Part shown: positions 1-12,685 of the stretch, piece by piece
Layout: each line of letters begins with the position of its first letter
How positions within the stretch are numbered: the first letter of the stretch is position 1
Assembly (NCBI GenBank): GCA_008802785.1
Contig: VUYT01000024.1
Coordinates: 62,001-126,000, forward strand
Length of the DNA stretch: 64,000 nt
Direction: 5' to 3'
Source of the DNA: Symmetrospora coprosmae
Lineage: Eukaryota; Basidiomycota; Cystobasidiomycetes; Symmetrosporaceae
Notes under the pieces: generated by a model
Database searches by the model: none
Told to the model about the DNA's origin: nothing
What the model saw: only the letters and a program-made list of their open reading frames with translations
Position numbers and translations under genes: made by a program

Positions 1-1821
1 GAAACTGTATCGTACGATGGCATAAGACGAGGGATCAGCTTGCGCTCCGGCCAGCCGAGCAATTGGCACTTACCCATAAACCGCGCCATTACACTCAACA
101 GCGCTCCGGCAACCATTACACCGCCAGAGTAGCCGATGGTGGTCTCGTAGTTTGACCGTGCTAGGATCGCCCCAGAGATGGGGGCACCAGCGAGGAATCC
201 TGGCATCTCCGAGGTGAAAAAGACGCCACCTATGCTGGGCAGCTTGTTTGGGTCCAGATGGCGAGCGAGTACAGCTGGACTGATGCCAATGGCTGCGAGA
301 CCGAAGGTGCCATAGAGGAAGGAGAATACGTACGTCAAGCTGATATTACCTTGGGCGGGCAACCACATTGCCAGCTGAAGCACGCCGGCTAGAAGAACGG
401 ATAGGGTGAAGGCATTGAGCACGCCGCTATGGATGTCGTTGTTAAGATCAGGATGGATGTCAGCAATGCTTGGGCGAGAGAACGAGTGACAGCCTCAGGA
501 AGTGGGAAGGACCTACACGCCTCTGTCGGCCAGGAAGCCAAGAGTGATGCGCCCGAGGACGTTTCCAGTGCTAGTCAGGGCTGTTACAGTCGCCCCCTGG
601 CCCGCAGTAGCGCCGCCCACTGCTTGCAAGTAGGAGCTTAGATAGTAAGACGGCGTCGAGAATCCAAAGTTGAAGACGAGGAAGGAGCAGTATAGTCTGG
701 TAGGGAAGCACACACGCATTAGCGGTCCGTCATTGCATGACACAGCAGGAAGGGGAGCCTGACGCACGGGATGAGCCATCTCTCAGTCAGGAAGATGTCG
801 AAGGAGTCGCGCCAATTCCCGGCTTTAGCGAGTTTCCGGCTAGTCGGAGGTGTCCTGATGAGAGCGATGGCGGCTGCACCGACGCCGATACTAGCAAGTG
901 CGGATATGCGCAGAGCCCATCGCCATCCATACGCAGCGATGCAGGCTTCGATGATGTATGACCAGGCGAGTCCACTGTAGCACATGCATGTCAGTTAGAG
1001 GAAGCTATCCGCAAGTGACGATGCACTCACCCTGCACCAACCCCGCTTGCGGCTATACCCATCGCCAGTGACCTCCGCTTGTTGAACCATGGTACCGGAC
1101 CTGGTAGAAGTCCACTGCCCAGTCAGCCAAAGGTCGTGAAGGGCCAGCTAGTCGAGGCCCGCTCCCGCTCACAGGCAGATGCCGGAGTGAAAATGATACC
1201 ACCGCCAATGCCAGTCAAGACGCCTTGCGTAGCGATCAGGGCTGGTATGCTGCTGCAAAAGGAGGCTGCGAGCAGACCGATAACGCTGCAGGCGATGCCA
1301 ACTCCGGCTACGATCCTCGAGCCGAAGAGTTCGCACGGCCTGCCAGCAAAGAGGCAGGCTGCTACAAGGAGTGCGTAGTTGGTCGATCCGATGAATGAGA
1401 TTGACTGCAGTCAGATGGAGAGTCAGTCTCGGTGGCGACCGGTGGAAGGGTGGCTAAGCCCGTACCAGGTCAGATGATTCCGGAAAGGCGACGAAACGGT
1501 AGTGTGCTTGGTAGATTCCAAAAGAGTAGCCGATGCCCAAGCAAATAGTCATCAAGAGGAAGCTCCCGGCGACGCAGCTGTGGCAGGACGTGGGCCGCTC
1601 AGCTGGAGCTTCCTCTGGCTCATGGCGACTCAAGCTGCTCACAGCCACGCTTTCCAGCCTCCATCTATCGTCTCGCCGCCAACCTCGTCTGCGATCTTCT
1701 CGATGTCCTCATTCTTCGGGCTGAGGTCCAGTTGCTTCGGTGATCCTGTCTGCGAACGCTGCCGGCTGGCGAGCTCGTGGATCTCCGCCTCTGGTCGGAG
1801 GAACGTGCTAGGCTCAGCCAT
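1..1821 (-). CDS. MFS transporter, monocarboxylate-porter (MCT/Mch) type, 3' end cut by the window
   Basis: This is probably a plasma-membrane or vacuolar permease for monocarboxylates or a related organic acid; the substrate cannot be read from sequence. The ATG lies at 1821-1819. A hydrophilic N-terminus of about 55 residues leads to the family's DGGW signature just before TM1, then an intron, then a TM1 segment containing GYSFGIYQAHY. Further exons at about 985-720 and 780-510 carry TM segments, the second with NFGFSTPSYYLSSYLQ and GNVLGRITLGFLADR, typical of the loop after TM7-TM8. The exon at about 420-75 encodes TM segments with GISPAVLARHLDPNK and FFTSEMPGFLAGAPISGAI. Only the extreme C-terminus is missing at the left edge. 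At least five introns are visible. The start codon is about 580 bp from the divergent MYND gene, so the two may share a promoter. Confidence 0.85.
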
Positions 1822-2398
1822 TTGTGAATGTGCAGAGGATTGCTACGAAGTCGACATCAGTCCAGGGAGACGAGAAGCAACAAATTCGTCTGGACCTTGC
1901 GAGTCACGGATCGGAGCCAAGCCGGCAGCGGCTTGCAGATCCCGACGCTCCCGAGGACCATGATGATCAGGTCTCACGCACTTTGGCGTTTGCACAACTG
2001 CACAAGACCATTTGCTCCTAATAGGACCACGCAGTCCTTTTCTACCCTGGCAGCGCGGGTGGCCCCGGAAATGAGGCGAAGCGCGAAGCCAAGATTTGGG
2101 CACCCGAAGAGTCGGGATGGACGGACGGAGTTCGCCGTCGTGACAACGCAGGTCCGAACATGGTGTGCGCGGTCCATGCTCTCTTTGGAAGGTTTGCAGC
2201 GTGTAGAAGCGCAGAAATCTGCAGCGCCTGCGACCTCGCTGGACGTCCGGTCTCGCCGTTCCTGGTCTCCTCTGGTCCTAAGCCCACCATCGCAATATAG
2301 GAATACTCCACTTCCCGGGAACACTGTCTCTTGCCCTCAAAGGCTTGAGCGTCCTGCACGCGTCACATCTTCTGACTACGGAAACCAGCCTCGGACCC

Positions 2399-3429
2399 AT
2401 GCAGGCTCTCACCGCTGCGCAACTTGCCGAGAAGAGGCTTCACGAAAGAAAGGCCTTCTCAGCAGAGTTAGTAGGATATTGCGCTCTGAGAATGCGGGAC
2501 GGCGCCTGTTCCATGCAGCTCCCGTTGCTGATGCCTCTGCAGCGCTTTGCCGGCCGCTCAGCCCAGATCTTCGCCAGCGCATGCACGCAATGTTGACAGG
2601 CTTCATGCGCCTTCCCGTCGCTCCTGCTGGAGCGGAACGGATGCGGGACGCCTGGACAATTCACCTTCATCGCCCTACGTCGTACTTCAAGACCGGCGGC
2701 AGGGACGCTCTCGAGATCACCGTCTACCGCCCGGGTATGCTCAGGCCGTTGGAGATGCCCTGCGAAGGACATCGCCTGAAGAGCGCAGCAGATAGCTACT
2801 ATCTTCTGGAGCTCGTTCTCAACGTCTTTGTCAAGGAGGAGAATCGCAATGCCTTGCTCAAGCTCCATACGGACAACATGGACTGTCTCAGGCCGACTGG
2901 CCGAAGGGCCGACATGAAGGCCTCCGACGAGCAGTGTAGCCGGGAAATGGCGACTTTCACCCCTGTGGGCATGCATCCCAGTGCGATGTACGGCTGGTAC
3001 AAGGACAAGGTCTATCAGGAGGGGGAGAAGCCGGCCGGAACCATCTATCGACCGGGCCAGATCTTCGACAGGGACATCGTCATCCTCCATTTACTGAAAA
3101 AGCAGGCCACCCTGCTCGGTCTACAACTCGACTGTTTGCTCGTCGACAACTCCGAATCTGGGTACCTGGCAAAGGATGGCAAGTCCAGCAGAAAGGACGT
3201 GACGTACTGCGCATATACCGAGTGCTTCTCACTCTCGGGTTCACACTCCCGATGTTCCGCCTGCTGCTCAGCGTACTACTGCTGTCCCGAGCATCAAAAG
3301 AAGGATTGGCCAGTCCACAAAGCCATCTGCCGCTCAACCAGAGCCCTGTTCGAGGAAATGAAGCAGCAGCAGGAGCTGATCCGCAACCTGGGTTTCGCAG
3401 ATGTTGGCAAGGTCCCTCTTTTCGGATGA
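2399..3429 (+). CDS. MYND-type zinc-finger protein
   Basis: Function unknown; MYND fingers usually mediate protein-protein contacts. I read an ATG at 2399, exon 1 to 2466, an intron 2467-2561 (GTTAGT...CTCAG), then one long exon to the stop at 3427-3429. The product is 311 residues, and the join keeps frame with the segment SADPDLRQRMHAML. The first two-thirds match no family I recognise. The C-terminal ~60 residues hold the finger: C-x4-C, CSAC, then YYCCPEHQKKDWPVHKAIC. The usual third-pair Cys (YCSxxC) is His here (CCPEH). The same frame is open back to an ATG at 1828, but that would start 7 bp from the divergent transporter and the extra sequence is not protein-like, so I prefer the spliced start. 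Confidence 0.75.
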
Positions 3430-3757
3430 TGCGGTGGTGCCGCGTAGAAGGATATCTGGTCAGGAGCCACACGCCAGGTACATATGCGCAGCACATGTGT
3501 CCTCCCCTCAGATCCGGCTTGATTTGCCAGCCGAATACATCGAGAGATGGAATGGGGTAGTCCGTGTTGTCAGGCGCGGTGTATGCTCTTCTTGCAATGC
3601 GTGTTATTAGCCGTGGGCCTGAGTGCATCGTTAGAAGGAAGACCTCCAAGGGTGTGTCCGCCGGGCCCGGGCTGCAGCTGACGCGGCTGGGGTCGAGCTC
3701 GCTGCTGGTCCGCCTCTGACGCACCCCCAGGCACCTCAGCGATATACATATTCAGAC

Positions 3758-5715
3758 ATGAGCGACGCTACACCGCCTAACGACAACAATGGCAGTGGCA
3801 GTGGGCCTGCAGAGAAGAAGGGCACGCCGATGGAGGCTGCAGCCGCGTCTGGCTCAGGCGCACCGTCATCAGGCACAGTGGGGTACAGCAAGGACGTAGC
3901 GATGGAGAGCGCAGCACCAGCAGAGGAGGAGGATGACGAGGACATTAGGAACTCGTCTGCAGAGGAGCTTCTCATGAAGTCGCGCATGCTGGATACCGAG
4001 ATCAAGGTGGGCATCCAAGCGCGGCCTCGTCCTGTCGGGTCCCTCGTCACGACCCGCCAGGGCTCTCTGGCGGGTTGCGATGCGGCTGCGACGGCGACGC
4101 CCAAGACCATGCCATGAGAGGTGGCAGTGTTCCTATGCAGGACTGCTGAGAAGCTGAAACGGGTGCCACGCTTGTTGCTGCCATGCAGATCATGCGTCAG
4201 GATCAGATCCGACTCAACCACGAAGAGAGCACAATGAGGGAGAAGATCAAGGACAACACGACAAAGATCAAGGACAACAAGCAGCTGCCGTATCTCGTGG
4301 CCAAGGTCGTCGAGGTGAGCGGACTCTCCCTTTGCCGCAACTCGGGATAAGCTGGCTGAACTGGCCGCCGTCTCGATACTTGCCACACAGATCCTGGACA
4401 TTGACCCAGACAACGATGAGCCTGCCGAGGGCGCTGCAGTCGACCTCGACAGCCAGCGGAAGGGCAAGTGCGCAGTCATCAAGACGACGACGCGACAAAC
4501 CGTCTTCCTGCCCTTGATCGGCCTGGTCGATGAGTCCAAGCTCAAGCCGAACGACCTCGTCGGCGTCCAGAAGGAGTCCTACCTCGTGCTGGACACCCTA
4601 CCCGCAGAGTACGACAGCAGAGTCAAGGCGATGGAAGTGGACGAGCGGCCAACAGAGGCGTATACCGATATCGGAGGTCTCGACAAGCAGATTGAGGAGC
4701 TGGTGGAAGCTATCGTCCTGCCTATGAAGCACCCGGAGAAGTTCAAGAGCTTGGGCATCAAGCCGCCAAAGGGAGCGTTGATGTACGGGCCACCAGGTCA
4801 GTACCTGACTCCATCACAAGCTTGACTCACCCGGTCAGGAGCTCACGATGTACCTGGACCTCACAGGGACCGGAAAGACGTTGCTGGCGAGAGCATGTGC
4901 AGCGCAGACGAACGCATGCTACCTGAAGCTCGCTGGTCCATCCCTCGTTCAGGTGAATACGGGCTTGTCCCTCAATTGGGTTAGCCACATCTCCTGACGT
5001 ATCTCCCCTTCCTAGATGTTCATCGGAGACGGCGCGAAGCTGGTCCGTGACGCATTCGAGCTCGCAAAGGAGAAGGCGCCCGCGATCATCTTCATCGACG
5101 AGCTGGATGCCATCGGAACGAAGCGATTCGACAGCGACAAGTCCGGAGACCGTGAAGTGCAGCGGACCATGCTGGAGCTTCTGAACCAGCTAGACGGGTT
5201 TGGGTCCGATGAGCGCATCAAGGTCATTGCTGCAACGAACCGAATCGACATTCTCGACCCGGCACTGCTGCGCTCGGGACGAATCGATAGGAAGATCGAG
5301 TTCCCTTTGCCGAGCGAGGATGCGCGCGCCAGGATCATCGAGATTCACAGCAGGAAGATGAATGTCAGCAAGAAGGTCAACTACGAGGAGCTGGCGAGGA
5401 GTACCGACGAATTTAACGGTGGGTCTAAGCGCTTGCTCGTGTATGTCAGGCGTGAGATGCAAGCTCTGACCCCGACTTGCCTCTTGTCCATTCTGCAGGT
5501 GCCCAATTGAAGGCAGTCGCCGTTGAGGCAGGCATGATCGCTCTGCGGGAGGGCGCCACCACCATAGGGCACGAGCACTTCCTTTCGTGAGTCAATCCGG
5601 TGCCATCACGTCCGCCGAACGCTTCCCGCTTACCCTATGCTCGCTTCCCCTCACCGACAGTGGCATCCTCGAGGTGCAAGCGCGGAAGAAGAACGACCAC
5701 TTCTACTATGCCTAG
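3758..5715 (+). CDS. RPT5: 26S proteasome regulatory AAA-ATPase subunit Rpt5 (PSMC3/6A)
   Basis: One of the six ATPases of the 19S base ring that unfold ubiquitinated substrates into the 20S core. Seven exons can be joined in frame: 3758-4006, 4189-4314, 4391-4796, 4867-4952, 5016-5418, 5499-5586 and 5661-5715. Together they give 470 residues, slightly long for the family because of a low-complexity acidic N-terminus. An N-terminal helical/OB region is followed by the AAA core: Walker A GPPGTGKT (split by an intron inside the Gly codon), Walker [12 protein letters not shown], the second-region-of-homology segment [21 protein letters not shown], and a C-terminal tail ending HFYYA. That is the HbYX-type motif that docks into 20S alpha-ring pockets, and its FYYA form is the Rpt5 hallmark. 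The gene lies tail-to-tail with the MAP kinase gene. Confidence 0.97.
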
Positions 5716-6185
5716 AAAGCAGCTTGCTCGCTGGCAGTCATTGGCGCCTCTTTGTAATCAGCTCCTTTGCAGCCTTCTGTATTCTACCTACCTGCTGTCT
5801 TCTCCGTGTATCGAATATGATGTGCTGGCCTTTGTCGCCGACCGCCATCCAATCACGGCACGATACTCGAGACAGATTCTTGCTAAGCGTCATCTGACCA
5901 GTCACTGAGATCAGATGAAGTCCGTTTCGAGCGAGGTTTTTAGCATTGTGCAAGGCACCGGGAACTGAGATCTAGGTTTTGCAGGGACGGCACCTCTACA
6001 TGGGTCAACTCTCGTAACATAGACGGGATCAGTATCACGAAAACTGCTATTGCGGATTGTGCACGAGAACGATGTGGGGAGGAGCAGGACAAGAACGCGG
6101 CCGGGTAGCCCATCAAGCCATGATCTCGTCGTAGATACACTCTGCGCGATACAGGAGCACGAAACAAAGTCAGCAAGAGCTTTCC
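5716..6185. other. Convergent intergenic spacer
   Basis: This 470-bp stretch separates the stops of Rpt5 and the MAP kinase gene. I see no supported ORF, RNA gene or repeat. It should hold both 3' UTRs. Confidence 0.6.
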
Positions 6186-8205
<2,020 letters not shown>

Positions 8206-8875
8206 GCTGTCCGTGTGAAGGTTGGAATATCGAAAGCGGTTCGAGGGAGACAGAGCGCAGAGGCGGGGGAAACAGTCGCAGTCCAAGGCAAGCGACATCA
8301 GCCTCGCAATACAACAACACCTCGCCGCCAGAGATGGTCCACCTACGTCTGCACATTGGAGGGTGGCATCGTGGCTACTTTGAGGAGGAAGAGCAGGCGG
8401 CCTGTAGCTGTCTCCTGTAGATGCTTCTGGCGATCCGAGAGTGGCTGAGACGGCGAGGCGCGACTGGACTTGGGGAGCAGTCTGATGTAGAGAGTACGGA
8501 TGAGAGGGAGAGAGAGCAATGGACCGCTTCAGTCGAGCTCAGGCATCTTTTGTAGTCCTGCCGGATCCTTTCAATCTTCTCGAGAGCTCGTTCAGCGGGC
8601 GGGCGGACGTCTGCCGGACAGGAGCGCGTAAAGGCAGAGTCCCGGAGAACATCATCTCCCTCCCTTTCGCACACCCAAAGAGCAAAGAGCAAAGAGGCGT
8701 AAGCAGAGAGACCAGTGGCATCGCCGGACCACACACGGCCATCCCTGTGGTGCGCCCTAGCACATGCTGTCCGCGTGGTCGCGCCGCCCATTCTAGCTCG
8801 CCTGCATCAACCAGCCCAAAGCGTCGAGAAAGGAACCGCCTGTCTGGTCCTTTGGCTGGAAGCACGCGCGCAGAA
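8206..8875. other. Divergent promoter region, MAP kinase / dynactin p27
   Basis: This 670-bp stretch lies between the two start codons. No conserved ORF is visible. Short purine- and pyrimidine-rich stretches near 8490-8520 are compatible with 5' UTR sequence of the kinase gene. Confidence 0.55.
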
Positions 8876-9886
8876 ATGGCGACAGCCGCAACATCCGCAT
8901 CGACGTCAACTAGTGCGGACACTGCCAGTGCTGGGTGAGCCGGTGCCGCTGCTGTCCCTAACGCGGCCTGCAGGCACCCAGTCTGACAGTCCGCACATCT
9001 AGGACGTCTTCAACCGCCTCGACAGCGCCAAATGCCAACAACATCAAGGTTGGGAGCCGCTCCATCATCTGCCAGGATGCAGAGATTTGCGGCGAGGTCA
9101 CCATAGGCTCTGGTGAGTCGTCGCCGTGTCCAGATCCTCCTCGATAGGCACGGAGGCTGAACCGGATTGTCCCTCGTCTGGACAGGATAGGCTGCATTCT
9201 CCATCCTCGGTGTACCATCTTCGCCTACGCTGGTCCCATCGTCATCGGAGATTGCTGCATTATCGAAGAGACGGCCGTCATTCTCAACCGGTGCGCATTG
9301 CCACTGCCGGCTGTTCCCGAGGATCCGCTTATGCTCACCCTTGCGCGATGCTCCCACCTACACGCAGATCCAAAGAACCAATGATGATAGGGTCCTACAA
9401 TCACTTCGAGACCGGGGCTCGTGCGTGTGCTGAGAGTTCCCCAAGCGGACGGGCGGTCCCTCAGCTGATGACTAGCTCTCTGCAGGCATCGAGTCGCCCC
9501 GGATAGGCAGCTACAATACCTTCGAGCCACGCTCACGCGTACCACAGTCGGTCACTCTAGGAGACTACTGCGTCATCGGAGCTGGATGCTCGGTAGTACC
9601 GGTTGTGGGTGCCAGTCAGGCAGACTTTGATCGACTGGACGCGCTTCTAGACGCGGAGGAAGGAGGCGCAGACCAGCAAGCGTCTGTCAGCTCGCAACCG
9701 TATCTGGATGTTGCGGCACAGAAGGAGCATCTCGAGGACTACACTGTCGTATACGGCGCCGATAACGACAGGCGGACCTGGTCAGGCGAGGGAAAAGGCC
9801 AGCAAGTAGCTCTCATGCACAAGCACCTCGCCTACTTGACGGAGATGCTGCCAAAATACAGCAGACTGAAGCTCATTACTCAGTAG
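8876..9886 (+). CDS. DCTN6: Dynactin subunit 6 (p27), left-handed beta-helix protein
   Basis: Component of the pointed-end subcomplex of dynactin, the dynein cofactor. I read an ATG at 8876 with a Thr/Ser/Ala-rich start, an intron ending CATCTAG before 9002, then KVGSRSIICQDAEICGEVTI, which is the family's opening rung. After introns come CILHPRCTIFAYAGPIVIGD, CCIIEETAVILNR, MMIGSYNHFETG, RIGSYNTFEPRSRVPQ and VTLGDYCVIGAGCSVVPVV: hexapeptide-repeat rungs of a left-handed beta-helix. The closing helix region contains EDYTVVYGADNDRR and HLAYLTEMLPKYSRLK, matching the C-terminal alpha-helix of p27. Two consecutive exons begin with nearly the same rung (IGSYNHFE and IGSYNTFE). The acidic insert at about 9640-9700 (LLDAEEGGAD) is longer than in animal p27. 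Confidence 0.88.
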
Positions 9887-10081
9887 TATGCAAGGCAGTG
9901 CCAGTAACGCGAGAGATCTTGTATCGGTCCGGCAGCGCAGAGAATAAGGCCTTGTGTGCGGACTGCGCCAAACCGACGGATTGCTCCTGCTCCAGCTGAA
10001 ACCCTGCATACATAGACCGCAATGCAACGTATACGTTGACGTTCGCTCAACACTGCTCGCCCTTGCCCTGGTCCAAAGGCA

Positions 10082-10694
10082 TCACCGCCCTCTCCGCGCC
10101 GCCGCCAGACATCTCTCCGCAAAGCCCGGCACCGAGATGACCTGCACGCCCTGCTCCTTGAGCAAGCGCGTCCCTTCGCAGTTCACAAACTCGTCAGGCT
10201 CCATCGTGCCCAGAAAGACGCGCCCGATCCCGACAGTGAGGAGGCGTTCCGTGCAGGGCTTGTTCCCGGACAAGCGGACCGAGCACGGCTCCATGGTCGT
10301 GTAGATGTCGGCGCCGTGGAGGAGCGGTCCCGCCTCGACTGCGGCGTCGTTCTGGAGGTGAAGCGCGAGCACCTTGTCGAGGCAGCACTGCTCCGCGTGC
10401 GTGTTCCCCGGAAGCTCGCGCGAGTACCCTGTCGAGATGACGGTATTGGCCGAAGGAGACACAAGAACCGCTCCAACGCAGAACGCAGACGGCGTCGGCG
10501 TGCACTTGGCGGCTTCCTCGAGCGCCAGTTCCATGTAGCGCGCTTGGTCTTCAGCGCTGGGAAGGGGAGTTTCGCCGGGAACGTCTGCAGCGGATCAGCG
10601 GAGCAGATCCGAAGCGACCGTCAGTGTCTACGAATCTCGTTCGCTACTGGCAACCGAAACGATGATGCATAGCAACGCTCGACTCACTGGCCAT
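10082..10694 (-). CDS. RIB2: Stand-alone DRAP deaminase (riboflavin synthesis, Rib2/RibD deaminase type)
   Basis: Likely deaminates the ribitylamino-pyrimidine phosphate intermediate of riboflavin synthesis, using Zn-activated water. Exon 1 is only 7 nt (ATGGCCA at 10694-10688) followed by GTGAGT; exon 2 runs 10584-10082. The product is 169 residues. The cytidine-deaminase-like fold is shown by CVGAVLVSP, the zinc/proton-shuttle motif NTHAEQC, and the second zinc motif TTMEPCSVRLSGNKPC, whose EPCSxRLSG form is characteristic of fungal DRAP deaminases. There is no pseudouridine-synthase domain as in budding-yeast Rib2 and no reductase domain as in bacterial RibD. A general nucleoside-deaminase role is possible but less likely given that motif. 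Confidence 0.83.
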
Positions 10695-11010
10695 GATAGA
10701 CGGGCGAGGCCGTCCGTATCGAGCGCGGGAGTCGGTAGGATGGGAACAGCAATGCGCCAACCCGGTCCACGTACGTCGTGGCGAGGTGGAGTGCGTGTTC
10801 GCCGATGGCCTGGCCTGGCCTGGCTGCTCTTACCCGTTCCCCTTAGTTGAATCGTGAACGAGATGTGTACTTGGCAAAACGCGCACCATGCCCGCTCGAT
10901 GTCTGACACACAGAGACGCTAGGCGGGACAATGCATTGCAGTTTCTGAGTGGGCTAGCGAGATCGGAATATGTTAGAGGTCTGACAGATCCAGAGAGAGG
11001 GCATTGACTG
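10695..11010. other. Spacer upstream of the deaminase gene
   Basis: This 316-bp stretch lies between the deaminase start and the stop of the next minus-strand gene. No ORF or repeat stands out. It presumably holds the deaminase promoter. Confidence 0.5.
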
Positions 11011-12414
11011 CTAGTACACTGTGGTAGTAGAGCGGCCAGGCGCGAAGTGGGCTCGAGATTGAGCTCGGACTGAAGCTAAAGCTGCGGACTGTTCAGGTCG
11101 GGCGCCAGCCTTTACCTGACCGGCTTTGAGAGCTCCGACCACTGTCCCAACGCTCCATGGCAGAGCCTTCTTCGATGCGACCTGAGAGCGAATCAAAGCT
11201 GTAATAGTAGGAACCGGAGTTGCGGTACGGGGGGTTGCGGCTCTGTCGGTGGCAGCAGCAGGTTTGCCTGTGGGCGGCGGGATGGTCGCGCTGACTGCTT
11301 TGGTGCTAACGGCTTCGGGTCTAGCGAGGGCCTTCTGAGCTACAGAACGCGCAGTAATGTCTGCGGGATTGGCGATCCCATTTGCAGGATGGCGAAGGGG
11401 TCCATTAGTTATACCGGGATTGCCAGCGGGACGCTTGCCTGGACCGGCTCCGGCGCTGTCCCTGACATCCACGTTGCTTAGTTCCTTAGCGAGCCTGAAC
11501 GGTGGGAGATCTGCTCTGCGTGCGGTGTGCGAGGCGGCTCCGGATAGTCTCGACGGGCCAGCTTTGCGTCCGATGAGCAGGCTACCTTTCGCAGCCATCG
11601 GGCGCGTGCCTCTCCGGCTGTACGACGTACCACCGTAATTTCCGTAGTTGCCACTGTGGTACTGCCCATACCCAGTATAGCCATTGCCGCTTGCGCCACT
11701 GTTTCCTGTGTTGTTCTGGTGATGGTAGTACCCAGTGTTACCCGACGCGTAGCCGTTGGCTCCGTTGTCGGGCATTGAAGGCGCCGCGCGTGTTCCGGAC
11801 GGGTTTGCGGTTGCAGGGTCTTCAAGAAGGAAGTAACGATCGCGGGGTTTCCAGTCGACTACATACGTCATTCCCGTACTCAAGGTATCGTCCCAAGTCA
11901 GGTTCCATACTCGATTATCGATGATCTGGACGATTGGAAAAGCGTCTCCATGGCGTTCCCCGTCGGTAAATAAGTGCCGAGCGTAACACGTATTGCCGGC
12001 GAACCTCAAGATATCCCTTGGGCTGACGAGCGCAGTTCTGTATTCGCGGTTGATGTCGTCTGCATACGTCACTGGTGGGACTTGCGGCGCAGATGGAGTT
12101 CTAGCTGTAGATGGACCAGCAGAGGGACTGGTGCCGGCGCCGGCATTGGGATGATGACCACGGTTACCGCTCCGGTCGCCGGCACCCCGCCGTTGTCTAA
12201 GCCGGGGACTCTCCAGCAGAAGCCAATTGCCATACTGGCGGTTCCATAAGACGCGATACTCCAATTCAGCGCGATCCACCCGATCGTGTATGGGAGCCTG
12301 ATTGGCGTCCGTCAGCTGATAAGGCGTCCCGCTTCCTTTCAGCCATAAGGTTCCATGAGCATCGAGTAGAAACTGATGTCCACTTGTCCATCGTGGCACG
12401 GGTTCGGATGACAT
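11011..12414 (-). CDS. Orphan protein with two similar globular modules and a Gly/Tyr/Asn-rich prion-like segment
   Basis: I do not recognise this family. A single uninterrupted 467-codon frame (ATG at 12414) is unusual beside intron-rich neighbours. Residues about 8-68 form a compact segment (SGHQFLLDAHGTLWLKG ... YGNWLLLES). A second segment at about 125-205 has a similar pattern of hydrophobic and aromatic residues (DILRFAGNTCYARHLFTDG ... DRYFLLEDP), suggesting an internal repeat. Residues about 220-270 are low-complexity Gly/Asn/Tyr/Ser (runs such as GYGQYHSGNYGNYGG), prion-like in composition. The remaining ~200 residues are Ala/Pro/Thr-rich and basic. There is no signal peptide or TM segment. 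The next minus-strand gene (13487-14173) seems to share the module. The upstream region carries a TATA box and a minisatellite. Confidence 0.65.
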   Translation of the reverse strand: MSSEPVPRWTSGHQFLLDAHGTLWLKGSGTPYQLTDANQAPIHDRVDRAELEYRVLWNRQYGNWLLLESPRLRQRRGAGDRSGNRGHHPNAGAGTSPSAGPSTARTPSAPQVPPVTYADDINREYRTALVSPRDILRFAGNTCYARHLFTDGERHGDAFPIVQIIDNRVWNLTWDDTLSTGMTYVVDWKPRDRYFLLEDPATANPSGTRAAPSMPDNGANGYASGNTGYYHHQNNTGNSGASGNGYTGYGQYHSGNYGNYGGTSYSRRGTRPMAAKGSLLIGRKAGPSRLSGAASHTARRADLPPFRLAKELSNVDVRDSAGAGPGKRPAGNPGITNGPLRHPANGIANPADITARSVAQKALARPEAVSTKAVSATIPPPTGKPAAATDRAATPRTATPVPTITALIRSQVASKKALPWSVGTVVGALKAGQVKAGARPEQSAALASVRAQSRAHFAPGRSTTTVY

Positions 12415-12553
12415 CCTGCAGATTGACGTTGCGGAACCGTAGTTTCGCTTGTTGTTGTGAAGAAATGCGTTTGAAAGTGTGAAAGTGTGCAGTGGGAGTG
12501 ATGCAAGTAAGTTATGGGTGGAGCAGGGATTGTATCGATTGGATATATAGAGC

Positions 12554-12651
12554 TAGATGGAGAGAATAGATAGATGGAGAGAATAGATAGATGGAGAGAA
12601 TAGATAGATGGAGAGAATAGATAGATGGAGAGAATAGATAGATGGAGAGAG
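12554..12651. repeat. 17-bp minisatellite in the upstream region of the orphan gene
   Basis: The unit TAGATAGATGGAGAGAA occurs in tandem at 12567-12583, 12584-12600, 12601-12617, 12618-12634 and 12635-12651 (last base changed), with a 13-base partial unit before it from 12554. The four middle copies are identical, so the array is probably young and length-variable. It lies 140-237 bp upstream of the ATG at 12414 and downstream of a TATA box, so it may be transcribed in the 5' UTR. Confidence 0.93.
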
Positions 12652-12677
12652 AGGGAGTAGCCAGCCAGTGAGACCAG

Positions 12678-12685
12678 TATTTATA
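12678..12685 (-). promoter_or_regulatory. TATA box for the orphan gene ending at 12414
   Basis: On the minus strand the bases read TATAAATA, about 265 bp upstream of the ATG at 12414. A TATA box suggests a regulated rather than housekeeping promoter. A second TATA-like run (TATATATA) lies near 12812-12819. Confidence 0.45.

Noticed and set aside
1828-2398. Upstream part of a 533-codon open frame continuous with the MYND protein
   Set aside because: Its ATG lies 7 bp from the start of the divergent transporter gene and the peptide has no protein-like composition. A spliced start at 2399 joins in frame with a better sequence.
2440-3090. Minus-strand 216-codon frame
   Set aside because: It lies opposite the MYND coding exon, has no motif and looks like the antisense shadow of a GC-rich gene.
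12554-12651. Possible CRISPR-like array
   Set aside because: The units are directly adjacent with no spacers and the genome is fungal; it is a minisatellite.
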